Positions 37,301 to 52,124 of a stretch of 64,000 nucleotides of DNA are shown piece after piece. The notes below the pieces were generated by a model. That model was not told the origin of the DNA, ran no database searches, and saw only the letters and a list, made by a program, of their open reading frames with translations. The translations under genes and the position numbers were made by a program. Each line of letters opens with the position of its first letter. The stretch's first letter is position 1. The stretch is from the NCBI GenBank assembly GCA_021464415.1, contig CM038464.1, forward strand, positions 53,371,328 to 53,435,327, in the 5' to 3' direction. The stretch is from Lonicera japonica. Its lineage: Eukaryota; Streptophyta; Magnoliopsida; Dipsacales; Caprifoliaceae.

Positions 37301-40259
37301 CGACTCTAAAATCATTTCAAACTGAGCCACACTCCTAGCGGCGTCAGGGGGGTCTGGTCGGGATTCTCACAATTCCCGTAGCAAAAGATTTTCCTTATAT
37401 CTTCTCAAAAGAACTATCTGGCCTACCCCCTGATAGAGAAATTGAATTCACAATTGATATAACTCCAGGCACGAAACCTATTTCAAAATCTCCTTATCAA
37501 ATGGCATCTGAATTAAAGGAATTAAAGATACAGTTATAAGACCTTCTTGACAAAAGATTTATTAGACCAAGTGTGTCACCCTGGGGTGCTCCTATCTTGT
37601 TCGTTAAGAAGAAGGATGGAACTTTAAGACTCTGCATTGATTACTGAGAATTAAACAAGGCAACTACCAAGAATAAATATCCATTACCCAGAATTGATGA
37701 TTTGTTTGATCAGTTGCAAGGAGCGACAATATTTTCAAAAATTGATTTAAGCTGAGAGTACCATCAGTTAAGAGTTAAGAAAGAAGATATTTTTATGACC
37801 GCTTTCAGGACAAGATATGGCCATTATGAATTTTTGGTATTGCCATTTGGACTAACCAATGCCTCCGCAGTTTTTATGGACTTAATGAATAGAGCCTTCA
37901 AACCCTATCTAAATCAATTCGTAGTGGTCTTTATTGATGATATATTGATCTACTCTAAGAATCATGCTGAGCATAAGGAACATTTAAGGATAGTTTTGGA
38001 AACACTAAAAAAGGAAAAACTCTATGCCAAACTAAAGAAATGTGAATTTTGGTTGCCCAAGTCACATTCTTAGGCCATGTAGTATCAAAAAAACAAATAA
38101 CGGTTGTTCCGTAAAAGGTGGAAGCTATAGTGAATTGGCCAACCTCGATATCTGAAATTCAGAGTTTTCTGGGTTTAGTGGGATACTATCATCGGTTTAT
38201 CAAAGGATTTTCAAGGATTGCAAGACCTCTAACCCAATTAACTCAGAAAAATGTTATGTTTATTTGGTCTAGTGAATGTGAGAAAAGCTTCCAAGAGCTT
38301 AGAAATAAATTGGTATCTGCTCCTATTCTAACCATCTCATCAAATACACAGGCAACTTTGTCATATATAGTGATGCCTCAAAGAATGGGCTAGGATGCGT
38401 ATTAATGCAAAATGGAAAGGTGATTGCCTACAGCTCAAGGCAATTGAAATCATATGAACTTAATTACCCAACCCATGATCTGTAATTGGCGGCAATTGTT
38501 TTTGCCCTTAAAATTTGGAGGCATGACCTTTATGGAGAACGTATGGAAATATTTACTGATCACAAGAGCTTAAAGTATATTTTTACACAAAATGAATTGA
38601 ACATAAGACAAAGAAGATGGTTAGAGCTACTTAAGGACTATGATGCATGAATTTAATATCATCCAGGGAAGGCCAACGTTGTAGCAGATGCTTTAAGTCG
38701 AAAGCCACCGGTCAATTTAGCATGTTTGGTTACAACAAAACCTCAATTGGTTAAGGAAATAAGAAAATTAAAATTAAAAACCCTAGGATCACAAGTTTAG
38801 GAAAACTTGTACACTATTTCGACTATGCCATCGCTGCTTAACAGGGTAAAAGAAAAGCAAGGTAATGACCCCTATTTGAAAATGATGAGGGAGAAAATGA
38901 TGAAAGAGGAAGGGCTAGAATTTGTATTACATGATGGAATACTAAGATATAAGACATGAATATGTGTACTAAATAATTAACATCTCAAGCAAGAAATCTT
39001 GGCATAAGCTCATTAATCGCTACTTTCTATCCACACGAGTAGTACCAAAACGTACCAAGATTTGTATGAGACATTCTGGTGGCGAGAGAGAATAATGTTG
39101 TCGCAAATTTTATGGCTCGTTTTTTAGTATGTCAACAACTAAAAGCAGAACACCAAAAACCCTCCAGATTACTTCAGTTTCTCCCTATACCCGAATAGAA
39201 GTGGGAACATATTACTATAGATTTTGTCGTAGGGTTACCATGAACTACCTCAGGAAATAATGCAATATGGGTCATCGTCGATAGACTTACCAAATCATCC
39301 CATTTTCTACCCGTCAAAATCATTTGGTCACTAATCCAGTAAGCAGAATTATATGTCCGAAAGATAATAAGATTACATGGCGCACCTGTGTCAATAATAT
39401 CAGATAAGGATTCTAGATTTGTCTTAAAATTTTGGAATAGTTTACAATAAGCAATAGGGACATCACTTAAGTTTAGCACGTCATTTCACCCTCAGACTAG
39501 CGGACAATCGGAAAGGGTAATTCAAATTGTGGAAGACATGTTGCAAGCCTACTCATTTGACTTTGAAGGAAATTGGGATATACTTTGCCATTGGTAAAAT
39601 TCTTGTACAATAATAATTATCAGGCAAGTATAAGAATGGCTCCATATGAGGCCTTATATGGAAGGAAATGCCGATCATCAGTATGTTGGATAGAAGTAGG
39701 AAAAAGAAAGCTATTAGGACCTAAACTTGTATAAGTGACAACAGAGAAAATTCAACGAATACAGGACCGACTCCATACTACGCTAAGCCGTCAGAAAAGT
39801 TATGCCGATACCCGACGGAAGTATCTGGAATTTGAGGTCGGGGACAAAATCTTCTTACAAATCTCACATACTAAGGGAGTGTTTCGTTTAAGGAGAAAGG
39901 GCAAACTTAGTCTAAGATACATTGGACCATATGAAATTTTAGAAAGAATTGGACCTATGGCATATAGAATTGCCTTACCACCTGCCCTATCCAATATCCA
40001 TAATATCTTTCACGTTTCTATGATGCGTAAATATGTGGCTGACCCCTCTTATGTTTTAAAATATAAGCCACTCAAAATTCAAAAAAATATCACTTACGTC
40101 GAACATCTTATACAAGTATTGGATATAAGAGATCAAGGCTTAAGAAATAAGACAATTCCTCTAATGAAAGTATTGTGGAAAAATCATTCAACGAAAGAGG
40201 CAACGTGGGAACGAGAAGACGAGATACGAGAAAAGTATCCCCATCTTTTTCACAAGTGA
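34360..40259 (+). pseudogene. Gypsy B gag-pol remains
   Basis: Gag: start at 34360 (MQDITSSSTRNAEGVFKAI), frameshift near 34525, retrotransposon gag domain 34530-35100 (WLEESNILMKKLM, FNEQYFPETLREHKELDFL). Zinc knuckle near 35190-35232 (CFKCGKT, stop, HMIKDC). Protease 35290-35660 with LIDHGSTHSF, where DSG is expected, and IILGMDWLATYH. Solo LTR at 35736-37371. RT 37372-38080 with FIDDILIYS intact. RNase H 38118-38690. Integrase about 38800-39700 (IWVIVDRLTKS near 39270), badly decayed. The C-terminal region 39735-40259 is the best preserved open stretch (174 codons). Multiple stops and shifts make the whole inactive. Confidence 0.85.
35731..37376 (+). mobile_element. Solo LTR nested in Gypsy B pol
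   Basis: The LTR is 35736-37371 (TGTAGACACCCC...GATTCTCACA), flanked by ATTCT (35731-35735) and ATTCC (37372-37376). Removing it joins codons for EEI and [10 protein letters not shown], the expected protease-RT linker sequence, so the ends are secure. It is the same LTR family as 6082-7708 in the other orientation. No internal region is present, so it arose by LTR-LTR recombination. Confidence 0.9.
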
Positions 40260-40325
40260 GGTAAGTACAATCTATCACCCATAAATTAAAATTTTGAGGA
40301 CGAAATTTTATAAGAATGGAAGAAT

Positions 40326-41871
<1,546 letters not shown>

Positions 41872-43090
41872 TGAAGTATGCGCATAAAGAGATACAATAA
41901 TCAAATAAGCAAAAAATTATATATCTCTCCCCCTCAAAACATTTCTACTTTACTACTCCCCCTCATATATACATTCTCCTCCTTCATCTCTCTCCTTTTT
42001 TATTATAGGAATAGACAAAGTAATGAGTATGGAAAGTAGCAAAGCATGGAAAACAAGATCATGCAATGCAAATAATATCAATTAACATAAATTGCATATC
42101 TATTCAAATAGAGAGATTCTAGCTAGCAAAGATATCCACTAATCTCAAAACCTTATAGCTAAATCTTGAGAAACCCGTCTTCACTAATTCCCAACTTTCC
42201 ATGAATTTGGTTTGGAGTTTCAAGAGCAAAATTGCCCAAAAAAAATATTTAGCACAAATACTTAACATGCATTGCTATGTAACATGTATCAAAATCGGAA
42301 TATATCAATTAAGCTTTAAACTTGTGATGTTTTAGTCCAAGTATCAAATTCGGAATATATCAATTAAGCTTCAAACTTGTAACATGTATCAAATTCAGAA
42401 GCAATATTTTTCTCTCAAAAACACGCAATTTTGCATTCGAACTTGTGATGTTTTATTCCAAGTATGTTCTCTCTTTTGATGGAGGCTTTCACCTTTAGTG
42501 GAGGTCAACTATTTTCGTTTGGTAGCTTTCGATTATCATTCCAATATGTTAGCCCTTTTACATCCTCTCTACATTTTTTCCTCACTTGCTTGTCTTTTAA
42601 TTTTTTACTCAAAACTACATCACCAAAATCTCACTGCTTTTATCACAATGGTTTTCTTATACTCATTCTTTCTAAATAAACAGTATATGAGAGCTTCTGA
42701 AGTTTTAAATTAAAAGCAAGAGCCTAAACACTTATGATTACTCAATATTCATCAAAGTAGATCGTGCAGTGTAGTGTGTGGGATATAAACAAAAAATCTT
42801 ATATGATCGAAATAACATGTTATCGATTATCAAATTATCAAAGCATTATGCACATATCTCTCCAAATTAAGTATTTAAATATAAAAAATTTAGAGATATC
42901 CGAAAATTATAAAGCATTTACAATCACATGCTTGTATGTAATGAATTTTTTAAGGAATTCAGGCAATATCGCGATCGAAAATTCAAAACTAAAATTCAAT
43001 TTGCTTCGGTACCTATACGAGGAGTTAAAACCGACCGAAACAACAAACTCACCTAGCATAGCCATTTATCCAACTAATTATATGCTAGGT
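41872..43090. other. Unassigned stretch, probably non-coding part of a minus-strand Copia element
   Basis: There is no clear gene. On the minus strand GTTTTGAGGGGGAGAGATAT near 41945-41925 resembles the GGGGGAG polypurine tracts of Copia elements. A roughly 65-bp direct repeat (AATCGGAATATATCAATTAAGCTT) is at 42295-42325 and 42350-42375. Open frames here give no recognisable protein. Confidence 0.35.
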
Positions 43091-44245
43091 GGACTCCCTA
43101 ACACCTAAGTAGGTGCAGTAATCCCTTTCGAGACCTAAACTTTCTTAATCCGTGGAGTCCTTTCGTTTTTATGTCTCTTACTATCCAAAACCCTAACCTT
43201 CTTATTTTTCTTCTTTTTCCCTCTCAGTTTAGGTTTCAGTCTAGGAATTAGAACACTCTTTGGCATTTGATTTAAAGTTTATCGATAAAATTCTCAAGTG
43301 ACATTTCCTCTCACAGCACTCACACCAAAATGGTTGTGGGAGTGTGTGCTTATACACATCAAAAGGTATCATTTGATCTTCAAGAACTTTTGAATGAGAA
43401 ACTTTTCAATAAATCGGTTTTTGAGCAAAAGCTTGTTTTCCCTTTTGGATGTTCTTGGCTTTCTTTAGTATTTTAGGAGTTCTATCAATGAAAGTTTTAG
43501 ACTTTGAAAAACTAGCACCATTGAAACTTGAATTTTGGGGAGCAACCTTAAGAAAGACAGTCTTGGTTTACTTACAGCATCAAAATTTGAGAATCCAAGT
43601 CCTTCTTTGTTATTTCCACTCTTTTGATTTGAAAGTATTTATTCAAGTTTTTTAAAATTAGTTTCTAACCCAACTTTAACCGTTAAAGCGCTCTCAAGTC
43701 ATTGAATTAGATTATAAACGCATTCTTCAAGTCGTTTGATTTTATCCTCATACTCTAAATTTGCCTTTTTAAAAGAACTAATTAGACCGAGACAATTTTC
43801 TTTATCATTTTCAAGTTGTATAATTTTTTTTAAAAATTCGGTCTTCTCAGCCTTTAAATTTTCAAAACTTGATTTATCCTTTTTCAAAAAGTTGTGTTTT
43901 GGATTCAAGTTTTGAATTTTTAATGAAAAGCTTTTGACATTTTAGTAAAAGATCATTATAGGCCAATTGAAGATCTGAAAAGTCTTCCTCTTCATCAAAA
44001 AGCGAATTCTTGAAAATCTCTTGATTCACCCCTTCTAAGGATACTTTTGCGACAAAAGCTAAATATTCATGAGATTCCTTTTAAGTGTCCAAATTTTCCT
44101 TATCGTCACTAAGAGTGGCAAGCATTCCCTTTTTGCCAAACTTTTTCTCTAATCTCCTAATCTTAGTAGGGCATTCAAAAGCTTTATGACCTCTGCCTTG
44201 ACACTTAAAGAAATTCTCACTTGATTGGGGTTTATTCTTATTGGT
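43091..44245 (-). pseudogene. Copia (SIRE-like) gag C-terminus fragment
   Basis: On the minus strand: a zinc knuckle FFKCQGRGHKAFECP near 44215-44170 with its first Cys changed to Phe; an acidic segment (EEEDFSDLQLAYNDLLLKCQK); a coiled-coil-like segment at 43908-43699 (FLKKIIQLENDKENCLGLIS); then NNKEGLGFS and, near 43135, KKV-stop-VSKGITAPT, which resembles the KKVWVPKGT phrase before the protease in SIRE-type Copia elements. Stops and shifts interrupt it. The N-terminal half of gag and all of pol are absent. Confidence 0.65.
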
Positions 44246-44977
44246 GGGAAAAACTAGAACATGTCAGTTTGTCGACCACATAGTCAAATGATTGGAATAA
44301 TAAATAAATGAGCTAAAGAAGTCAAAAATGTAGAGAGGAAGTTCGCCTCATATGAAAATATGGGTTAGTTCTCCTCTTGTGAATAGAGTTAGGAGCTCGA
44401 GCTGTTTTGTATTGCGATAACTAAGTTTTTGTTACAAGCTTACAAAGTCTCTCTAACTATTCTATTCTCATAAGATCACAACAAAGGTATTACTAAGCCA
44501 CACGAGTTCTAGACTTTTTGTATTAAGAGCTTTGTCGTGGGCTTTTTAGCTCTATTTCCCTGTATCTCTCTTTCTCTTGTGATAAAAGCTTGGTTGTTCA
44601 AATATTTCTCAATTGCTAACAGTTTATTGCTTGGTTTTTTGTTTAGTGGGGGAGTAAATGTTTCCCTTATATATATGATAGAAATGAGACTTGTGGAGGG
44701 AGCTCTGTGGAGCACGTCCAAGACCATCCCTTATCTCTAGCAACTCTGATGTTGCTTCTCCATGGATTTTGGTGCATTAAATGCAGTTGGTGTGCATTTA
44801 ATGAAATTGATGGAGGCTCAGCTGCGTTGGTGGGATTGGAAGCAGTCATCCATACCGTATGTTAACCATTCTGACAAAGTGATTACGTGATGTGGACTTC
44901 AGCTCAGTGAAGGAGCTTGGGAGGTCGAGCTCTGTGGGCCTATGGTCTCAAAATGTAATATGGATATTGTTCCAACA
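44246..44977 (-). mobile_element. Copia-type LTR (minus), right end defined
   Basis: On the minus strand it starts TGTTGGAACAATATCC at 44977. A TATA box (CATATATATAAGG) lies at about 44680-44668 and the sequence downstream is CT/AG-rich. The other end is less clear, perhaps CCCACCA at 44242. No target duplication was found. It may be a solo LTR or the 5' LTR of the adjoining gag fragment after an internal deletion. Confidence 0.5.
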
Positions 44978-45002
44978 CTCTCACGAGCTCTCTCTTATGC
45001 GT

Positions 45003-46946
45003 TATAGCACTCCCGCCTTAATTAGAAGGATAACACCCTTAATTAAGGCCTGAAGCGTCACTAACCCACTTGGGACTAGCTAAAATAGGTCAAATATAAA
45101 TAATGAAAACATGAATCTCGATAAATCACATAACATGGAATAAACAACCCTGATACTCATACAGTGGATGACAATATAAAACGGAAATATAACACGCATA
45201 CATGTATCCAAAAGGCCTATAAAACCATATTATACATATATACGCAACCATATTATACATATATACGTAACAGCTGGACAAACAGAACATAGAGTTTAAC
45301 AAACACCATAACTTAGGCTAGCCGTGGCATGCCATGTGAACATATACACAACCAAACAAGTTCGTATTAGAGGCTTCTGTTTCTTTCCCGACCCCGTCGT
45401 TTCCTCAATCTTATCCGTTACTTAGATACCTAAATTTGTTATATAAAAACGGGGTGAGCTCATAGCTTATTAGGGGGGATATAACAGGAAATATCATGTT
45501 TAAAACACAATAGCAGTTTAATAATAATTCAAACTGCAATCAATAGATCAATCCATAAATCGTTAAGTTATAAACCAGCATTTTATAAACTAATGCATGC
45601 CTATGAATATGCAGGTTACCTCCCATGTGTCAACCATTATACCACATCATCAAAAGAATACCGAGGCTGAACGGAATCATAATCATAAAAATAAAAAAGG
45701 GCCTGACCACCCTACTAAATCATCTGAACATGATAATAATAGAACATCTTTCGGCCTAGAGAAGATCATCATCACATCATAATAGAATTAGACCACATGT
45801 CCATCAATATCATATCAATATAACATAGGTGCATTGCCGTTATCTAGATTTTCGGGCTACCCACCGCTGGCTTTAGACAGCCGATGCTTTATTACTTTTC
45901 GGAGGTTTAGAGATTTTCAACCCAAAGGCACCATGCCCCATTTATTTTCACACCAGTAAGCACCAAACAATACATATTTCCAGAATGATACAACAAACAT
46001 AAAAAGCTTTCAGCACCATAGATATGAGATATACGCCCACATAATAGGCCATAAGAATAGTTTGAGCTTGCCAAAAGATTTTCAAGAATTCGGTTGACAT
46101 AATAATTGATACATAATATGCATAACATGCTACCAAATGAACATTTAAAACAACTTATGCCATATTACTACAACAAGTCTCTATGGATGTCCTTTGATGT
46201 GTAAAGTTCATCAATTAATCAATTTCATCAATACATAACATCTATACATCTAAGGGATATCTCATTTATATCAAATGACATATGTATATCAAGTATGAAT
46301 GGCATATCTTGCTTAAAATCACATGATCATGGCTTTGTAAATCATAAAACACCATTATTTTCATCATGTTAAAATTCTTGAAACAAATACAAATACAAAT
46401 ATGATGATTATCATTGAACAAACCATATAATTAGGTTTTTAAAACAATTAAACCCATACCTCAACTTAACAAGCCACAGAGAATAAAAGAAGATGAAGAC
46501 TGAAACCCCATTCGGTGAAATCCCAAAATTCCTACGACACTGCGATCCTTACGTCGAGTAGAATAATTTCTCCTAAAGTTGAATCGAATTTTGGAAGCTA
46601 AATATCGATGGAACATAGAGAGAGAAAGAAGAAATAAGCTCAGCTCTGCATCTCTGGCAAAAATGGTGGAAAAATGGGATAAAGAAAGGCTCTGGAACCT
46701 TTAAAAATTGTGCAATTGACTCAATAACAGTCTGCTGTTTGCCCACAATAGGCGCTTCTCCAACAGCGAGGCATTAATAAATCCAGGACAGTCCCAAATA
46801 GTCGCCCGTCCTTCAGAACAGGTGCCTGCTACACCTAAAACAACAAGAATTGATATGAAATGAACTAAAACCATTTAACAACCATTTCCACACCAAACAT
46901 ACAGAACCAAACATAATTTACATTAATACAAACAAAGGGCGTTACA
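45003..46946 (-). mobile_element. 3' LTR of Gypsy C
   Basis: On the minus strand it starts TGTAACGCCC at 46946, preceded by a purine tract (complement of ATCTCTCCCACTGAA at 46947-46961), and ends GTGCTATA at 45003. The last ~90 bases match the ends of the Gypsy A LTRs (TAGTAACGC...TTAATTA...GGGTGTTAT). It is the same family as A, in opposite orientation. Confidence 0.8.
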
Positions 46947-49088
46947 ATCTCTCCCACTGAACAAAATTTCTTCCTCGAGATTTAACTATTACATATTAAC
47001 TAAACAACTTTGGATATTTACTATAAATCTTAGTTTTTAACTCCTATGTTGCCTTCTTGGCTCCGTGATGTAACCATGGGATCTTAACTAAAGGAACCAC
47101 TTTGTTTCTATGAATCTGATCTCGACAATCTAGAATTTGGATAGGGCGGGTTTCATACATCCCGTCATCCAAAACCTCCAAATCCTTCCATTGCGCAATA
47201 TGAGAAGGATCATGGACATATCGACGAAGCATCGACACATGAAAAACATCATGAACATGAGACATTTGTGGAGGCAAAGCTAAATGATATGAGACACTCC
47301 CGATACACTCTATGATTTCAAACGGTCCGATATAACGAAGGGCTAATTTTCCTTTGCTACCAAATCGCGTAATACCGAAATGAGGCTTGGTTTTCAGAAA
47401 CATATATCTACCGACTTCAAACTCCAAAGGACGAAGACATTTGTTGGCATAACTCTTTTACCGACTCTGAGTTGTAAGAAGGTGTTGCCGAATAACCTTG
47501 ACTTTCTCGATGGTTTGTTCTACCAGTTTCGGAATCAACAAGGCTCTCTCAGAGATCTCACGGACGACCATAAAGGCCTTCATAAGGCTCCATTCCTATA
47601 CTAGCCTACAAATTGTTGTTGTAGGTAAACTCCACTAAAGGCAAATGCTCGTTCTAATTTTCATGAAAATTGAGGACACAAGCCGTCAACATATCTTCAA
47701 GTATTTGAATGACCTGTTCGGATTGCTCGTCCGTTTATAGATGGCATGTCATGCTAAAATTCAACCAAGTGCCTAAAGCTTTCTGGAAACTTCCCAAAAT
47801 CGAGATGTAAAATAAGGATCTCTATCAGATACAATAGTAAAAGGAACCCTATGAAGTTTCACTGTCTCCTGAACATACAATTTGCCAAGGCTTTCTACAA
47901 TTACCTAAATGGTGTCTTGACCACCCAAAGCTTTAGGTAATCCTGATACAAAATCCATAGTAACATGTTCCCACTTTCATTCGGGAATGGGTAATGTTTG
48001 AAGTCGCCCATCGGGTCTTTGATGCTTGGCCTTCACTAACTGACACGCCATACACTTACTCACATAGTTTGTAACATCACGTTTCATACCATTTCACCAA
48101 AAATTTTGGTACAAGTCCTAATACATTTTCATACTTCCTAGATGAATATAAAATGTAAAATAATAGGCTTCACTTAGAATTTTGTATATAAGTTTTGAAT
48201 CTTTTGGTACCACCAATCTATTTTAAACCCAAATTCCACCATCGGCCCCAAGTTTATATTCATCGTGTTCGGTTTTCATAGCCGAACGATCATTTATCAC
48301 CTCAAGTTCTTAATTTACACGTTGGGCATCAATCACTCGTTGTTGAATCGCTGGTTGGGCAATCATATTACAAAGGCAAGCTTGGTTATTATCTCGACTC
48401 ACCACGAGATTATACCGTTGCAACTCTTGCCTTAACTTCGACTCCTGACATTGTAAAGCAACAAAGGACCCTTAGAATTTTTGACTCAAAGCATCAGCTA
48501 CAACATTAGCTTTGCCTGGATGATACTGTAGAGATACTGTAAAGAAAAATTATAATCATCTAAATATTTTATCCACCGACGCTGTCTAAGATTCAAATCT
48601 TTCTGGGTAAAAATATAACTTAGGTTCTTGTGACCGAAATAGATTTCAAATCTTTTACTATACAGATAATGATGCCAAATCTTAAAAGCAAACATAAATG
48701 TAGCTAACTCCAGGTCAAGGGTAGGATAGTTCTTCTCGTGTTGCTTACGCTGATAGGAAGCATAAGCCATAACATGCTCTACTTTCATAAATACACAACC
48801 TAGACCGAATCTAAAAGCGTCATAATAGATATTATAGCCTTTTCCTCGCTTAGGCAAGATAAGAACTAAAGTCGAAGTAAGCTTATCCTTCAATTTGAGA
48901 AAAGCTTCCTTGCACGCGTCACTCCAAAAGAATTGAACACCTTTATGAGTTAGATGAGTCAATTGCAATGCTATACGAGAAAAGTCTTTCACAAATCGAC
49001 AATAATAGCCCAAAAAACCCAAAAAACTACTAACCTTTGTTACATTTCGAGGCCTTTCCTATTTTAGAACAACTTATATCTTCGTCGG

Positions 49089-50599
49089 TGTTGACTTAGA
49101 AGGTCTTAATCTTATTTTGATAATAACAATAAATCAATCATGTGTAATTTAACATGTGTATTGAAGTAATTATAGACATTCCAATGATCATCATACGAGG
49201 ACCAAAACCGATCTATCCAAACTGAGATAATTCCTCTACAAGCATTGGACAAGTCAAGGAAGATCAATCTCATCACAATGCTATTCATGAAGAACAAGGG
49301 CAATGATCATATGCAAAAGCTTCATGGCAAGAGCTTCAAGTGAAGATCAAATTGAAGAAACAAATCGAAGCATTCAATGACTCGTCTATTCAACATTTGA
49401 GTGAGTGCTTAGGATTATGTGTAAAGTTTCTTATTTGATGATTATTATAGCTCACTTATATTATTACAACATTCTTAGATTGATCAAAACCATGTTTGAG
49501 TCAAAATAATTTCAAAACATCATTCTTGCAAAAACTAGTTTTGAAATAAATTCATATTAAATTCAAATGATCATATTTTGATTTTTCCCGAAACTAGGTG
49601 TCTTAGGAACTTTTTCTTAAGGTCCCCAAAGCATTAAAATTGATTTTGGAGCTTCTATGCAAAAGTGAAAAAAATGGAATTTTTGACCTTTTGGCCTAAT
49701 GGACAGCAGGGTCCATCAGTCGACTGATGGCTTGTGTTCAGTCCACTCAGTCAACTGATGAGCCTTGCTCAGTTGACTGATGACCCAGAATATAGCCGTT
49801 GAATTTCTGATTTTTTACCATTTTTGGTACCAAACCTCAAAAACAGCTATATCACTTTTGAGACTATATATACACTATCTAAGACACATTTTGGCTTGCT
49901 TGAATCATTATACAAACATATTTTTCATCTATCTTCATCATTCAAAGATTCAAGAATTGTTTTGAGCAATCATTATTTATTTGAGCTATAAATCTTGATC
50001 AAACAAGTAACTCTAGTGTGAGCTTCAATTGTATCTCTTAAACACTTTAGAGATATTGTTCATTAGTGTGTATCACCAAACAATTAGAATATACATTTGT
50101 GAGAGGTCAATCTCATAGAATAACAAGAAGGTTAATTCTTATTTAGTGATTGTGAGAGGTAAATCTCACAAGTTAGCAAGAGGTATATCTTGTGTGAATA
50201 TTATGGTAAAGCAATATTTATAAGAGTGTGTGAGACAACAACACTTGTAAAGGTTTTATCTTCACTCGAAAGAAGATTGTAATTAATGAAAATTCTCAGG
50301 GAACTAACCGAGCGCGGACGTATAGTTTAGGAAACCGAACCTTGAGGAAAAAAAGTCTTGAGCTTTAAATTGGTTTAATCTTTACAACTCAAGCTCTTTA
50401 TTTACTTGCTATATTATTGCTTGGATTTTGAGATTGCTCATTTGCTTGTCTTGAGATTGATTGCTTGAATTGCTTGCATTCATTGATATAATTGTTTAGC
50501 TTAATTGTTTTGCTTAAACATTTTTCAAAAAGTTTTTAATTCCACATTAAGCTTTTAAAACCCTATTTACCCCCCTCTAGGGTTGATTTTCGACTAACA
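49089..50599 (+). mobile_element. 5' LTR of Copia D
   Basis: It contains a cluster of short palindromes (CATCAGTCGACTGATG at 49714, CAGTCAACTGATGA and CAGTTGACTGATGA to 49785), a TATA box at 49865-49872, and repeated GAGAGGTCAATCTCA / GAGAGGTAAATCTCACAA blocks at 50100-50175. It ends CGACTAACA. Confidence 0.85.
49714..49785. promoter_or_regulatory. Palindrome cluster upstream of the LTR TATA box
   Basis: Three variants of TCAGT(C/T)(G/A)ACTGA lie within 72 bases, ending about 80 bases before TATATATA at 49865. The 3' LTR has the equivalent cluster at 52750-52829 with four variants. Repeated palindromes in the U3 region suggest binding sites for a dimeric factor; no factor is assigned. Confidence 0.45.
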
Positions 50600-50646
50600 A
50601 TTTATATCAGATAGTGTATTTTTGTTTTGATTTCATAATCTTAGAG

Positions 50647-51783
50647 TCTTCGATCATGTCTTATTATTAAGGAATCGTCCTTTTCGAAGGTGCTTCTATT
50701 TATATACCACCATTGTTTGATGGAAAAAATTATAATTATTGGAAAAATCGTATGTGCACATTTTTACAAGCTAACGATTTTGAACAATGGAGGGTTACAC
50801 TTGTTGGACCCTATGAGATTACCAAAACTGACGAAAGGAGAAACTTTATCCCTAAGTCAATACCCGAATACAATGAGCATGATATTAAGAAAATTCAATT
50901 AAATGATAGAGCATTAAATTCTTTACATTGTGCATTGACTATGGATGAGTACAATAAAATCTCTAGTTGGAAAACCACAAAAAAGATTTGGGACAAGCTT
51001 GAGGTTTCCCGTGAAGAAACCTCTCAAGTCAAGGAGGACAAAATTAATATACTTGTCCATGATTATGAGTTATTTAAGATGGAGCCTAACGAATCACTTG
51101 CTTCCATGTATAGTAGATTTTATATTCTCACTAATGCTTTGGACATTCCTGGCAATGTTTATTCAAATGAAGAAAATATTAGAATAATTCTTAGGATTCT
51201 TCCAAAGATGTGAAAGCCTAAGGTGATAACAATGCAAGAAGCAAAGAATCTCAAAACGCTTAGCATGGATGAGCTCTTAGGTTCTCTCAAAACCCATGAG
51301 AATGAGTTGGCAAGAGAAGAAAGATAAGAGAGAGGAAATCCAATTACAATATTTGCTTTAAAGTCAAATGAAGGAAAATATGAAAAAGGCTCAACAAGAA
51401 AGGTTGGAGATATAGCTCTCATCTCTAAGAAATTTGAGAATTTCCTAGCAAAGAAGAAGTACTCACAATGGAAGATCAATAACAATCCCTCATCCTCAAA
51501 GATCCTCAATGATAGATCAACTCATCCGAAAGTTGATAATAAGGAAAATAAGTGCTTTCATTGTCATGTACTGGGACACTACAAGTCAAATTGTTTGGTT
51601 AAAAGAAATGAGAAGAGAGCGAAGAAGGAAAAGTTATACAATAGATTGAAAGATGCTTTTAAAGGACATTTAAGCGAATCGGAAGAAGACGAATCCGATA
51701 TCGAGTCAAATGATGAAGAAACGACCGACCTTTACCTTATGAAAAAACATGGAAGGGCATACAAATCATTGCCTTATCGATGA
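50647..51783 (+). pseudogene. Copia D gag (zinc-knuckle type), interrupted
   Basis: The main frame starts near 50690 with PPLFDGKNYNYWKNRMCTFL, the usual N-terminus of Copia gag (DUF4219/UBN2 type), and continues LKINILVHDYELFKMEPNES to a TGA at 51211. It resumes in frame, with a further stop at 51327 (EER-stop), through a knuckle CFHCHVLGHYKSNC near 51552-51593 (CX2CX4HX4C intact) to an acidic tail (ESEEDESDIESNDEE), ending with TGA at 51781-51783. Only two stops and no clear frameshift are seen, so it decayed less than the Gypsy elements nearby. Pol does not follow. Confidence 0.8.
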
Positions 51784-52124
51784 AGCTCATATGGAAGCTA
51801 CCATTTTCTCTTCGTGGCCTTGATATTTTTTTAATGTTGCCATAGGGGGAGAAAATGTATGTTCGTGGTGATCAATGTTGGTAAGACTTTAATTGCTTTA
51901 TGTCTTTAACATTGATACTTGTTTTCTTTTGAAAACATTATTTGAGATAAAAAAATATTTTATTGGTTTTAAAACTATCTCAAATATTTGTAATGCTTTT
52001 AACAATCATTTATTTTATCTTATGCATAAATTGAGGGGGAGCATATATCTTTTATTTATATGCTATTTATGCTTGTTATTGAAAACACACATTAATTTAT
52101 TGTCATCATAAAAAATGAGGGGAT
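51784..52124 (+). other. Copia D 3' untranslated remnant
   Basis: Only 340 bases separate gag from the 3' LTR. They contain ATAGGGGGAGAAAATG (51843), TTGAGGGGGAGC (52031) and ATGAGGGGAT at the LTR boundary, polypurine-like tracts of the type found near the end of Copia elements. Pol was removed without trace, or never present. Confidence 0.6.

Noticed and set aside
42764..43108. 114-codon plus-strand frame
   Set aside because: No recognisable domain, AT-rich, and antisense to the Copia gag-side region; not supported as a gene.
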